A DNA stretch of 11,086 bases from Bacillota bacterium (GTDB taxonomy: Bacteria > Bacillota > DTU025): positions 1 to 11,086 of the forward strand of contig DMOT01000224.1 of NCBI GenBank assembly GCA_003456765.1, read 5' to 3'. The notes under the pieces were generated by a model. It searched no databases. It was not told the origin of the DNA and saw nothing but the letters and a program-made list of their open reading frames with translations. Both the position numbers and the translations under genes were made by a program. This document shows, in pieces, positions 1-7,362 of the stretch (position 1 is its first letter; each line of letters begins with the position of its first letter).

Positions 1-786
1 GTATGGCTAAGCTTCTTTACGCCTGAAGGCGAATTTGCACTTCTAAAGAACTATGCTGATGTTCTGTCAGAGCCGGAGATGTTTGATCCGCGAGGATTTG
101 AACGGGGCTTTCCGTATGGGGCTTTGATTCATAACGTAATATGGATCGTTCTGCATTTGCCGCTTACCGTAATGCTAGGATTGATATTCGCCGTGATTCT
201 CAGAGATGTCAAAGGCGGAGCCGTAGTCAAGTCAATCGTGTTTCTCGGCATGGTTACTCCCATGGTTGTGGGGGGCATTATCCTGAGATTCCTCTTTGAT
301 GGGAACGTCGGAATCGTCCCGTCGGTGCTGGCCCTCTTTGGCTTCACGCCGCGAACACTGACAGCCTACCCCGACACTGCGCTCTTTTCTCTTATTGCCG
401 GGTCGCTCTGGCTGTGGACTCCGTTTAGCATGGTGCTTTACTCGGCAGGCCTGGAAACCATACCCGATTTTGTGTATGAAGCCGCCGTAATAGACGGAGC
501 TTCGCCGTGGCGGATATTCTTTAACATAACGGTGCCACTGCTAAGACCGGTCACTGGTGTTGTAGTTACAATGACATTTCTATGGGTCCTCAAGATTTTC
601 GACATCGTCTTCGTGGCTACAATAGGCGGACCCGGGGGAGCGTCCAACGTGCTAGCGCTACAGATGTACATGTACGCATTTCGGGAATTCAACCCCAACG
701 CCGCAGCAGTCGTGGCCACATTCCTCATGATAGTAGCTTTGATAGTCTCGATTCCTACCTTTAGGGCAGCGGGGGGTGAAGAATGA
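1..786 (+). CDS. Sugar ABC transporter permease, MalF type (5' end missing)
   Basis: This is an inner-membrane subunit of a carbohydrate ABC importer. The frame is open from the first base of the window. The residues before the first ATG (position 79), including SFFTPEG and LLKNYADVL, resemble the extracytoplasmic stretch that precedes the transmembrane core in MalF-type permeases, so the gene begins upstream and the ATG is internal. Several hydrophobic segments follow. The cytoplasmic EAA loop that docks on the ATPase is clear as EAAVIDGASPWRIFF, about residues 134-148 counted from the ATG, followed by VPLLRP. The stop overlaps the next permease start by 4 bp (ATGA), so the two are translationally coupled and should form a heterodimeric channel. 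The downstream treT suggests trehalose, maltose or a related alpha-glucoside as substrate, but the permease sequence alone does not fix that. The family call is firm and the substrate is inferred. Confidence 0.93.
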   Translation, partial: VWLSFFTPEGEFALLKNYADVLSEPEMFDPRGFERGFPYGALIHNVIWIVLHLPLTVMLGLIFAVILRDVKGGAVVKSIVFLGMVTPMVVGGIILRFLFDGNVGIVPSVLALFGFTPRTLTAYPDTALFSLIAGSLWLWTPFSMVLYSAGLETIPDFVYEAAVIDGASPWRIFFNITVPLLRPVTGVVVTMTFLWVLKIFDIVFVATIGGPGGASNVLALQMYMYAFREFNPNAAAVVATFLMIVALIVSIPTFRAAGGEE

Positions 787-1628
787 TGGGAACCGCAGGG
801 CGCAGTCATAGCCAGAAGGCGGCTCTCTATATCGCTGCAGGGCTCATAGCGCTGATATGGCTCATCCCATTCCTGGGAGTCTTTATGGCCTCGATAAGGC
901 CACTGTCCGAGATCAACCGGGGATGGTGGAGGTTTGATTCGTTCACTCCGACGTTCAAGAATTACGTAGGTGCCTGGAATCATCCTGCAGCTCCAATCTC
1001 CAAAGGCATGCTCAACTCGCTTAAGGTTGCGATTCCTGCCACGGTTGTCCCTGTACTTGTGGCATCAATCGCGGCATATGGCTTTGCGCGGTTCAAGTTC
1101 AGGGGGAGAGACCCTCTCTTCATCCTTGTGGTGGCGCTGATGACTTTGCCGCAGCAGATGATAGCTGTACCCTTGTTTCAAATGATGAACAAGGTCGGGG
1201 CAGTCGACTCTTATGCGGGCTTGATACTGGTCCACTCTGCCTGGGGAATTCCGTGGACCCTCTTCTTCATGAGAAACTACTTCATGGCCTTGCCGATTGA
1301 AGTGGAAGAGGCCGCGAAGGTGGATGGGGCCTCTGACTGGAGAATCTTCTTTCAGATCATCATGCCCATGGCGCTTCCTGCACTAGCGTCCGCAGCCGTG
1401 TTGCAGTTCATGTGGGTATGGAGCGATTTCTTCCTCGCATTGATCCTCATCTACTCGCCTGCAAAGCTTCTTGCCACGCAACGCGTGCCGCTGCTTCGTG
1501 GGGTCTATCATGTGGACTGGGGCATTTTGTCGGCGGGCAGCATTATCGTGATGGCGGTTCCAATTATCGTCTTTGCCGTCATGCAGAGATACTACATCAG
1601 AGGCATGGTCGGCTGGGTGTCGAAGTAG
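783..1628 (+). CDS. Sugar ABC transporter permease, MalG type
   Basis: This is the second membrane subunit of the same importer, 281 aa, a normal length for MalG-type permeases. A first membrane segment lies at about residues 12-36 (AALYIAAGLIALIWLIPFLG). A periplasmic stretch with FTPTFKNYVGAW follows, typical of this group. The EAA loop is well conserved at about residues 173-198 (EEAAKVDGASDWRIFF, then IIMPMALPAL). Further hydrophobic helices run to the C-terminal YYIRGMVGWVSK, similar to the YFVRGLTAGAVK-type ends of the family. The ATG at 783 overlaps the upstream stop by 4 bp; a second ATG directly follows and either could be used. treT starts 33 bp after the stop, so the three genes are probably one transcript. 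No ATPase gene lies next to it, so the importer would need a shared MalK-type ATPase encoded elsewhere or upstream. Confidence 0.94.
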   Translation: MMGTAGRSHSQKAALYIAAGLIALIWLIPFLGVFMASIRPLSEINRGWWRFDSFTPTFKNYVGAWNHPAAPISKGMLNSLKVAIPATVVPVLVASIAAYGFARFKFRGRDPLFILVVALMTLPQQMIAVPLFQMMNKVGAVDSYAGLILVHSAWGIPWTLFFMRNYFMALPIEVEEAAKVDGASDWRIFFQIIMPMALPALASAAVLQFMWVWSDFFLALILIYSPAKLLATQRVPLLRGVYHVDWGILSAGSIIVMAVPIIVFAVMQRYYIRGMVGWVSK

Positions 1629-1661
1629 CGCGTGCAAAAACAAGTATATGGGGGATGATGT

Positions 1662-2918
1662 ATGTTTCGCAAAGTCGAGTTCATGGAGAAACTCCTCAAT
1701 GACCATATGCCGTACGCGGGGGAGGACAGAATAGCCGAAATCAGGCGGCTTGCTGAGAGCCTGGGCAACCTGCGCGTCCTTCATGTGAATTCAACCTCTT
1801 ACGGCGGCGGCGTGGCCGAACTTCTTTATACTATAGTCCCGCTAATGCGCGATGCTGGCCTCGATGCCGAGTGGCACGTGATTGACGGCGTGCCCGACGA
1901 GTTCTTCGACGTCACCAAGAAGATACATAACAGCTTGCAGGGGGCACAAACACCCTTGGGCGATCGGGAATGGTGTTTGTATGAGGACGTCAATATGAAG
2001 CTGGCGAAGGCCTTCCCCCGCGGCCCCTGGGATGTGGTCATAATCCATGACCCCCAACCATTGGCCGTTCTGGCTTTCCTGGACTCGGTTCCCGAATCGG
2101 AGCGTCCTGTTGTGGACAGGTGGTTCTGGCGATGCCATATCGACCTGTCAACACCCTTGGACGACACCTGGCACAGACTCTGGCCGTACGTGAACGAGTA
2201 TGATGGAGCCATTGTTACTAGTCGGGCATATGCCAGGGATGAGATTGCCATTCCAGTTGCCGAGATAACCCCGTCTACGGACCCTACCAGCCCAAAGAAT
2301 CTTCCAATTCCTGAGGACGAGGCCAGGCAGATGATGGTTTCGTTTGGGATCGCTACGGATAGGCCCCTTATTGTGCAGGTATCAAGGTTCGATCCCTGGA
2401 AGGATCCTTTCGGCGTAGTGGAGTCGTATCGAATACTCAAGAAGAAGTGGCCCGACCTCCAGCTGGCAATGGTCGGTTCAATAGCTGCCGACGATCCTGA
2501 AGGCATAGGCATACTTGCAAAGCTGAAAGAGGATGCGGAGGAAGACGGAGACATCCACGTGCTGTCGAATGAGGACGGTGTTGGTGCACGGGAGGTAGCA
2601 GGATTCCAGCAGTGCGCAGATGTAGTCATACAGAAGTCCACCCGAGAAGGTTTTGGCCTCACAATTACTGAGGCTATGTGGAAGGGACGACCGGTTGTTG
2701 CAGGGAATGCTACCGGGTGCAAACTTCAGATAAGTGACGGTGAAGACGGTTTCATCGTGAAAACGACTGAGCAGTGCGCCGCCAGGATCGACGAGATACT
2801 CGAAGATCCAGATCTCGGGGCCAGGCTTGGTGAAAAGGCCCGCGAAACTGTGAGGAGAAGATTCCTCTCAACGCAGCATGTCATGAACTACCTGAACCTT
2901 TTTGCCGGCCGATTGTAG
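1662..2918 (+). CDS. treT: Trehalose synthase TreT (GT4, trehalose glycosyltransferring synthase)
   Basis: A 418-aa retaining glycosyltransferase of family GT4. Characterised TreT enzymes reversibly form trehalose from a nucleoside-diphosphate glucose and free glucose, so in cells importing trehalose the enzyme can also split it into NDP-glucose and glucose. The N-terminal Rossmann domain carries the family signature HVNSTSYGGGVAELL (about residues 41-55), followed by EWHVIDGVPDEFF. The C-terminal nucleotide-binding domain has VSRFDPWKDP (about 250-259) and the GT4 E-x7-E motif in REGFGLTITEAMWKGRPVV (about 328-346). A GGGGGA SD lies about 6 bp before the ATG. The sequence appears full length. 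The gene follows the two sugar permeases by 33 bp, matching the known linkage of treT to trehalose/maltose ABC importers. A trehalose phosphorylase of the same GT4 group is the main alternative; the N-terminal signature favours TreT. Confidence 0.87.
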   Translation: MFRKVEFMEKLLNDHMPYAGEDRIAEIRRLAESLGNLRVLHVNSTSYGGGVAELLYTIVPLMRDAGLDAEWHVIDGVPDEFFDVTKKIHNSLQGAQTPLGDREWCLYEDVNMKLAKAFPRGPWDVVIIHDPQPLAVLAFLDSVPESERPVVDRWFWRCHIDLSTPLDDTWHRLWPYVNEYDGAIVTSRAYARDEIAIPVAEITPSTDPTSPKNLPIPEDEARQMMVSFGIATDRPLIVQVSRFDPWKDPFGVVESYRILKKKWPDLQLAMVGSIAADDPEGIGILAKLKEDAEEDGDIHVLSNEDGVGAREVAGFQQCADVVIQKSTREGFGLTITEAMWKGRPVVAGNATGCKLQISDGEDGFIVKTTEQCAARIDEILEDPDLGARLGEKARETVRRRFLSTQHVMNYLNLFAGRL

Positions 2919-3021
2919 GGAATTACGGGCTTTCAGTTCGCATGCTGAAGGGTTCACGGCTACCTACAGGGAGGGCACACGCTGCGAGCTACCACTGCAA
3001 GAGCCCCCGGAAGTTATCTGT

Positions 3022-3039
3022 TACCTACCCAGGTAGGTA
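3022..3039 (+). terminator. Short palindrome, possible treT terminator or operator
   Basis: TACCTACC, two bases, then GGTAGGTA make an 8+8 bp perfect inverted repeat, realistically a 7-bp stem with a CCAG tetraloop. It lies 103 bp after the treT stop and is followed by a moderately T-rich stretch (ACTTCGATTGTT). It could stop transcription of the sugar operon. The symmetry would equally suit a dimeric repressor site, but its position after a gene makes that less likely. Confidence 0.35.
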
Positions 3040-3258
3040 CTTCGATTGTTCACTGCATCCGAGTGTGACTGGCGCAGGGATTCGCAGACCAACGATCAGG
3101 CCTGGCTCAAGTTACCCAGCCCGTTCCAAATTCTGGAGAAACGGCCCCCAATGGGCCATTCTGCCAAGAAATGACCTCCTGAGGGCCCTGCTGATCTGGA
3201 AATATGATGAGGGAAGCAATGAAGCAGTGGCATCGCTTCTCATACTCCAGGCCATCAT

Positions 3259-3304
3259 GCGCCCGGAGAGCTCAGAACGGAGATGTTCTCAGCTCTCCGG
3301 GTGC
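3259..3304. terminator. Long hairpin between convergent treT and pckA
   Basis: The arms CCCGGAGAGCT (3262-3272) and AGCTCTCCGGG (3291-3301) are perfect 11-bp complements. GCG/TGC extends the stem outward by three pairs. Past one C-C mismatch, AGAAC (3274-3278) pairs with GTTCT (3285-3289) around the loop GGAGAT. It starts 27 bp beyond the pckA stop on the minus strand. Neither side has a clean T-run: the plus strand continues TCTTGATATC, the minus strand GATGGCCTGG. It may be a bidirectional terminator of the low-U type or a 3'-end stabilising structure for pckA mRNA. Confidence 0.55.
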
Positions 3305-3331
3305 TCTTGATATCAATCTATGATTGCGCTG

Positions 3332-4912
3332 TCATGCCCTGGGGCCTGCTGACGCGACCTCCGGCAATACGTCATGAAACCTGGCGAAGTTGTCGCGGAA
3401 CCTTGCGGCCAACGCGTGCGCGGCCCGATCATAGGCTTCTCTGTCCTTCCATAGACCTCTGGGGTCAAGTATTTCGCATGGCACACCAGGGCATTCCGTG
3501 GGCATCATCAGCTTGAAGATCGGATGAGGCTGATAGGATGCATGGTCAAGAGCTCCGCTCAGAGCTGCGGAGACCATGGCTCTGGTATGCTTGAGGCTTA
3601 CCCGCCTTCCAACTCCGTACTGGCCGCCGATCCAACCAGTGTTGACCATGTACACGCTTGAGCCATTTCGCGTCAGTTTCTCGCCCAGCATCGTTGCGTA
3701 TGTCATTGGTGGGAGGGGCATGAACGGAGCGCCAAAACACGCGGAGAATGTTGCTTCCGGCTCAACAATGCCGCGCTCAGTGCCTGCAAGCTTGCTTGTA
3801 TAACCTGACAGGAAGTAGTACATGGCCTGATTCGTGTCGAGTCGGGATATCAATGGCATGACACCGAATGCATCCGCTGTGAGGAAGATTATTGCAGAGG
3901 GATGATCCCCGATACTTGGCTCAGCCGCTTTGGGCATGTGCTCTATTGGATACCCTGCACGGGTGTTCTCTGTTATCGTGCCGTCGTCGTAGTCAGGCAG
4001 GCGTGTTTCGGGATCCAGGGTCACATTCTCAATGACGGTTCCGAAACGTATGGCGTCCCATATCTGCGGCTCGTGCTCGCGGGAGAGGTTTATGCACTTG
4101 GCGTAGCAGCCGCCTTCTATGTTGAATATGCCATGCTCGCTCCAACCATGTTCATCATCGCCAATCAGCTGCCTGTCAGGATCCGCTGACAGCGTAGTCT
4201 TGCCAGTGCCTGAGAGACCAAAGAAAAGGGCGCTTCGCCCATCGGGGCCTATATTGGCCGAGCAATGCATCGGAAGGACGTTCGCTGCTGGCAGTACATA
4301 GTTCATGACTGAGAAGACAGATTTCTTGATCTCGCCTGCGTAACTGGTTCCCCCTATGATTACCAGGCGTTTGGAGAAGTTGACGACCACGAAGGCTTCT
4401 GAGTTAGTCCCATCTGTCAGAGGATTGGCCTCAAATCCCGGTGCCGCTATTACGGTAAACTCAGGCTTGTGTGACTCCAGTTGACTAGGTGTTGGCCGTA
4501 TGAACAGCTGGCGGGCGAAGAGGTTCTGCCATGCCAGCTCACAGATTATGCGAATTGGAAGCTGGTAGCGGGGATCGGCTCCGGCATAGCCGTCGAACAC
4601 GAAGAGTTCACGCTCTTGCACATAGGCGGTAAGGCGATGGTATAGCCGGTCGAAGTTCTCTTCCGACATCGGCTTGTTGACCTCGCCCCAATCAACCGTG
4701 GAATGGGTTTCTGCATCGTCCACGATGAACCTGTCGTCAGGTGAACGCCCTGTGTATTTGCCTGTGGCGACACGTAGCGCTCCGTTAGACGCCAGTACGC
4801 CTTCCCCACGGGCGAGAGAAGCCTCAGTAAGCTGGGCGGCTGAGAGGTTACTGTGAATTGGTCCAGTGTTGCGAAGACCGATCGATTGGAGTTCCGACGA
4901 AGTATCTGTCAT
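3332..4912 (-). CDS. pckA: Phosphoenolpyruvate carboxykinase (ATP)
   Basis: Cytosolic enzyme converting oxaloacetate and ATP to phosphoenolpyruvate, CO2 and ADP (EC 4.1.1.49), used in gluconeogenesis or, in some anaerobes, in reverse as a CO2-fixing step. The 526-aa length is normal for the ATP-dependent family. Visible motifs are [13 protein letters not shown] near residue 50-62 (substrate arginine), [19 protein letters not shown] around 200 (metal and substrate lysine region), the kinase-1a P-loop [11 protein letters not shown] at about 232-242, kinase-2 DDEHGW at about 252-257 with EGGCYAKCI after it, and NTGWIGG near the C-terminus. The frame can be extended to a GTG at 4921, but the minus strand has AGGAAGTGAG just before CACA-ATG, so the ATG at 4912 is preferred. 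It is a lone gene: cotJC lies 244 bp upstream with a hairpin between, and treT converges downstream. Confidence 0.97.
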   Translation of the reverse strand: MTDTSSELQSIGLRNTGPIHSNLSAAQLTEASLARGEGVLASNGALRVATGKYTGRSPDDRFIVDDAETHSTVDWGEVNKPMSEENFDRLYHRLTAYVQERELFVFDGYAGADPRYQLPIRIICELAWQNLFARQLFIRPTPSQLESHKPEFTVIAAPGFEANPLTDGTNSEAFVVVNFSKRLVIIGGTSYAGEIKKSVFSVMNYVLPAANVLPMHCSANIGPDGRSALFFGLSGTGKTTLSADPDRQLIGDDEHGWSEHGIFNIEGGCYAKCINLSREHEPQIWDAIRFGTVIENVTLDPETRLPDYDDGTITENTRAGYPIEHMPKAAEPSIGDHPSAIIFLTADAFGVMPLISRLDTNQAMYYFLSGYTSKLAGTERGIVEPEATFSACFGAPFMPLPPMTYATMLGEKLTRNGSSVYMVNTGWIGGQYGVGRRVSLKHTRAMVSAALSGALDHASYQPHPIFKLMMPTECPGVPCEILDPRGLWKDREAYDRAAHALAARFRDNFARFHDVLPEVASAGPRA

Positions 4913-4916
4913 TGTG

Positions 4917-4926
4917 CTCACTTCCT
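4917..4926 (-). promoter_or_regulatory. pckA ribosome binding site that fixes the start
   Basis: On the minus strand, AGGAAGTGAG matches the anti-SD complement AGGAGGTGAT at 8 of 10 positions and ends 4 bp before the ATG at 4912. It overlaps the alternative GTG codon (4919-4921), which would then have no room for its own SD. This supports the start three codons downstream of the longest frame. Confidence 0.75.
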
Positions 4927-5061
4927 GTGCTGAAGATATTGAGTAATGGCTGCCACATTAATTACTGTCATAGGTATGCTATTTCGCATCAGTCTGCCTC
5001 GTCGGCAATCTGTACGGGACTATGCCTGCCTTGAGGCGTATGTAGTGGATTGCCCACAAGA

Positions 5062-5086
5062 ATGCCGCCCTTGGCCGGGGCGGCAT
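5062..5086 (-). terminator. Hairpin terminator candidate after cotJC
   Basis: ATGCCGCCC (5062-5070) and GGGCGGCAT (5078-5086) form a perfect, GC-rich 9-bp stem with a 7-base loop. It lies about 70 bp beyond the cotJC stop. On the minus strand it is followed by TTCTTGTGG, a short imperfect T-run. It probably ends the cotJ transcript and insulates pckA, which is on the same strand downstream. Confidence 0.6.
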
Positions 5087-5156
5087 AGTGTGAGATATTG
5101 GCCTCCTGCGGCACGCCTCTACGGTGACAGTCAGTTGCTGTCGTTATTGCCCAAGA

Positions 5157-5729
5157 TTACCACACTTTTCGGCAGTTGAGAAAATCGTGGACTATGTTTA
5201 AGGTCTCGCCGAATCGCTGGAAATGCACTACCTCGCGTTCCCGCAGAAACCGCAACACGTCAGTCACCAAGGGATCGTCTGAGAGGTTGATCAGGTGTTC
5301 GTACGTAGCTCTAGCCTTCTCCTCAGCCGCCATGTTTTCGTGCAAGTCGGCTATTGGGTCGCCCTTGGACTGGATGTATGAGGCTATCCATGGGACCCCA
5401 TCTCCATTTACAAAGTATAGCGCACGGTCGTGGTCGGCGTAGTAGCCTTCCATTCCAGCTGCCTTGATCTCGCTTATGGTGGCACCCTTCACAAGATTAT
5501 ACACCAAAGCTGCGACTATTTCCATGTGCGCTAGTTCTTCAGTGCCGATGTCTGTAAGAACTCCTTTAGCCTGAGAAGTAGGCATTGTGTATCGTTGGGT
5601 CAAATATCGCAGTGAAGCAGCCAGCTCGCCGTCTGGGCCGCCATACTGCGTTATCACCGTTTTAGCCAATTTGGCATTCGGCCCGCTGACTCTGACGGGG
5701 TATTCGAGTTTCTTTTCATATACCCACAT
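5157..5729 (-). CDS. cotJC: Spore coat protein CotJC (manganese-catalase family)
   Basis: A 190-aa protein of the CotJC/manganese-catalase family, a component of the endospore coat that may act on hydrogen peroxide. The four-helix di-metal core is intact. The expected ligand set is visible as E35 (GPDGELAASL), E65 and H68 (TEELAHME), E136 (NMAAEEKAR) and E166 and H169 (REREVVHFQRF), so catalytic activity is plausible. It opens MWVYEKKLEYPV, typical of the family. The start is supported by GGGAGG about 8 bp upstream on the minus strand. It is the last gene of the cotJ operon, 34 bp after cotJB, followed by a hairpin at 5062-5086. The C-terminus (NCRKVW) is unremarkable. Confidence 0.96.
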   Translation of the reverse strand: MWVYEKKLEYPVRVSGPNAKLAKTVITQYGGPDGELAASLRYLTQRYTMPTSQAKGVLTDIGTEELAHMEIVAALVYNLVKGATISEIKAAGMEGYYADHDRALYFVNGDGVPWIASYIQSKGDPIADLHENMAAEEKARATYEHLINLSDDPLVTDVLRFLREREVVHFQRFGETLNIVHDFLNCRKVW

Positions 5730-5763
5730 TCCTATATCCTCCCTGGTTGATATCGCATATTGC

Positions 5764-6021
5764 CTATGCTTCCCACGGCCACGGTTCGTCGACCCAGGCC
5801 CATCTGCACCGTGATTGCGATTGCCCGAAGTTCATGAGTGGACCGAAAGCTTGTTCATATGCGGCGCGTGTTTGAGCGAGGGCCGCAGATATCTGGTTGT
5901 AGTCAGCGAGGGCCCTCGTGTCATTGGGGTGTGTGTTGAGGTAAAGACCCAGATCTACTGCTGTGAATTGCAAAGCCTGAATACGCAGGAGAAGTTCTTC
6001 CCGGTTGACTGGAGCCCGCAT
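5764..6021 (-). CDS. cotJB: Spore coat protein CotJB
   Basis: An 85-aa coat assembly protein of the CotJB family, whose members work together with CotJA and CotJC during coat formation around the forespore. The family signatures are clear: a helical N-terminus with LLLRIQALQFTAVDLGLYL, the THPND turn at about residues 31-35, a second helix with DYNQISAAL, then YEQAFGPLMNFGQS and the aromatic tail WAWVDEPWPWE. The ATG at 6021 shares one base with the stop of cotJA (TAATG), pointing to translational coupling. It is full length with nothing unusual. Confidence 0.95.
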   Translation of the reverse strand: MRAPVNREELLLRIQALQFTAVDLGLYLNTHPNDTRALADYNQISAALAQTRAAYEQAFGPLMNFGQSQSRCRWAWVDEPWPWEA

Positions 6022-6209
6022 TACTCTGACGCCTCCTCATGCTCACGCAGCGCCTCGGCGGGCGGAGCGTAAGGCATCACTAGTTCTGGGAAGATCGTGC
6101 CATGCTGCAGGCCTTCCAGAGGGTTAAAGCGCTGGGTATATCGTTGAGGGCGCACGTAGGCGCGAGCGAGTTTCATCGTGTTGGCCCATTCTGGATAGTT
6201 CTGGCCCAT
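6021..6209 (-). CDS. cotJA: Spore coat-associated protein CotJA
   Basis: A 62-aa protein of the CotJA family, required in Bacillus for normal incorporation of CotJC into the coat. It contains the family core LARAYVRPQRY followed by FNPLEGLQHGTIFPELVMPY, about residues 14-47. The frame could start at a GTG at 6242, but GGGAGGAAGG lies 4 bp (8 bp from GGGAGG) before the ATG at 6209, and the family usually begins shortly before the conserved core. I therefore take 6209 as the start. It is the first gene of cotJABC, facing the divergent DUF4438 gene across a 176-bp spacer. Confidence 0.93.
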   Translation of the reverse strand: MGQNYPEWANTMKLARAYVRPQRYTQRFNPLEGLQHGTIFPELVMPYAPPAEALREHEEASE

Positions 6210-6213
6210 GTTG

Positions 6214-6223
6214 CCTTCCTCCC
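6214..6223 (-). promoter_or_regulatory. cotJA ribosome binding site that fixes the start
   Basis: On the minus strand, GGGAGGAAGG lies inside the longer open frame and directly before the ATG at 6209. The upstream GTG at 6242 has no comparable SD, so the shorter 62-aa product is favoured. Confidence 0.75.
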
Positions 6224-6319
6224 TGATTACACTTGTGGACACTCAGTCCATATTATTCAGCCTCTCCTTCTTAGGGATGTTGCGCTTCGCACATTTGACT
6301 CAGTTTGTGCCAGGTGAAG

Positions 6320-6344
6320 AATGTATGAAGGAATCAGCGCATGC
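6320..6344 (-). promoter_or_regulatory. Weak candidate sporulation (sigma-E type) promoter for cotJABC
   Basis: On the minus strand, CATACATT (6327-6320) is close to the sigma-E -10 consensus CATACAnT. It is preceded after 13 bp by GCAT (6344-6341), a poor match to the -35 element. cotJ transcription is under sigma-E control in Bacillus subtilis, which makes the site reasonable. It would give a leader of about 100 nt. The -35 match is weak and the assignment is tentative. Confidence 0.3.
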
Positions 6345-6372
6345 AAGGTGAATCTCTTCCCTAGAGATTAGA

Positions 6373-6380
6373 AGGGGTGG
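6373..6380 (+). promoter_or_regulatory. DUF4438 gene ribosome binding site
   Basis: AGGGGTGG ends 5 bp before the ATG at 6386 and overlaps the in-frame GTG at 6377. This favours the ATG as the start codon. Confidence 0.65.
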
Positions 6381-6385
6381 TTGGC

Positions 6386-7270
6386 ATGATCAGAACCAAC
6401 AGAGACAGGCTCGTAGTCGTTTCAGTACAGGGCGTAGTGGCACCACACGTGAGAAGACAGGCTTTCCGCATTGATGCTGACGGGGTTCCATTTGTTCTGC
6501 CCGGAGTTGGCGGAATCACCTATAATGTGCGAGTGGGGGATTCGGCGTTCGGATGGGCAGGCGATCATGTGGAGCCAGGCGTTTCCACAGCTGCAGACTA
6601 TGACAAGCGCGGGGATGAAAAGAATCGTGCCTACAATATCCTTGCTTGCATTGGAAACAAGGCCCGTGTGATATCGGGAGATGCAAAAGGGGCCGAAGGA
6701 GTTGTAACGGGCCATCACGGCGGTATCGAACATGTTCTCATGGATTTTGACGATGAGGCGATCGAAAAACTGGCTATAGACGACAAGATCCTGATTCGTG
6801 CCTGTGGGCAGGGCCTACGGCTGCTTGATTATCCGGACGTCAAGATGTTTAACCTCGATCCGGATCTTCTCGACTTGATCCATATCGAGGAAGTCGGCGG
6901 CAAGCTTCGGGTGGGAGTCGCCGCCGTAGTACCGGCCGTGTTTATGGGTTCTGGAATAGGAAGTGCGGACGTGGCGTCAGGGGACTACGACATTACGACA
7001 ACTGACAAAGGTGAGATTGAGCGTCTTGGCATCGACAAGCTGCGGTTCGGCGATATCGTGGCTCTCGAAGACTGCGACAATCTTTACGGACGAAGTTACA
7101 GGCAGGGTGCTGTGAGCATCGGAGTAGTGGTCCACTCAGATTGCCTCATTGCAGGGCATGGTCCAGGTGTGGCCACGATCATGACCACAGCCAAACCGAT
7201 GATTGAGCCTGTGATAGACGATAAGGCCAACATCGGACACTATCTGGGTATCGGAAGATATAGAAAGTAG
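6386..7270 (+). CDS. DUF4438 domain-containing protein
   Basis: A 294-aa cytosolic-looking protein with no signal peptide or membrane segment, which I recognise as the DUF4438 family, a group without an established function that includes a Thermotoga maritima member. The features that suggest this are LPGVGGITYNVRVGDSAFG with GDHVEPGVS near residues 38-67, the central NILACIGNKARVISGDAKG and GHHGGIEHVLMDF, and a C-terminal half with VVPAVFMGSGIGS, DIVALEDCDNLYGRSY and SIGVVVHSDC. The glycine- and aspartate-rich conserved patches suggest a ligand or metal site, but I cannot name a substrate. The frame extends to a GTG at 6377, but the SD at 6373-6380 favours the ATG at 6386. It is divergent from cotJA and 92 bp upstream of the adenosine deaminase gene on the same strand, so it may belong to that operon. 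Confidence 0.82.
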   Translation: MIRTNRDRLVVVSVQGVVAPHVRRQAFRIDADGVPFVLPGVGGITYNVRVGDSAFGWAGDHVEPGVSTAADYDKRGDEKNRAYNILACIGNKARVISGDAKGAEGVVTGHHGGIEHVLMDFDDEAIEKLAIDDKILIRACGQGLRLLDYPDVKMFNLDPDLLDLIHIEEVGGKLRVGVAAVVPAVFMGSGIGSADVASGDYDITTTDKGEIERLGIDKLRFGDIVALEDCDNLYGRSYRQGAVSIGVVVHSDCLIAGHGPGVATIMTTAKPMIEPVIDDKANIGHYLGIGRYRK

Positions 7271-7362
7271 TGTCGATCAGGGAGAGGCCCGGCAGGTGAG
7301 CCCGTCGATCGGTGCTCTGTCTTGCCGAGCCTGATCCGCTCTGGCCTGGGGGGAAGATAAAC

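Larger units (their letters stand above)
2919..3331. other. 413-bp convergent intergenic region without a supported gene
   Basis: This is the spacer between the convergent treT (+) and pckA (-). A 122-codon frame on the plus strand (2942-3310) has no recognisable motif. It is rich in Arg, Ser and Pro and its 3' end is the long inverted repeat at 3259-3304, so I do not call it a gene. The region holds two structures: a near-perfect palindrome at 3022-3039 and the hairpin at 3259-3304, both plausible transcription-stop signals for the converging units. I see no mobile-element ends, tRNA or repeat array in it. Confidence 0.6.

Noticed and set aside
438..983. A 181-codon minus-strand frame across the two permeases.
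   Set aside because: It spans the overlap of two well-supported genes on the other strand and has no motif or SD.
1826..2722. A 298-codon minus-strand frame inside treT.
   Set aside because: It lies wholly antisense to a clear glycosyltransferase gene and its translation shows no family signature. Codon bias of the sense gene explains the missing stops.
2942..3310. A 122-codon plus-strand frame in the treT-pckA spacer.
   Set aside because: It has no recognisable motif and an Arg/Ser/Pro-rich composition typical of chance frames, and its end is the long hairpin at 3259-3304. The start at 2942 has no good SD.
5126..5142. GACAG-TCAGTTG-CTGTC inverted repeat just after cotJC.
   Set aside because: Only five pairs and no T-run. 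The 9-bp GC-rich hairpin at 5062-5086 is the better terminator candidate.
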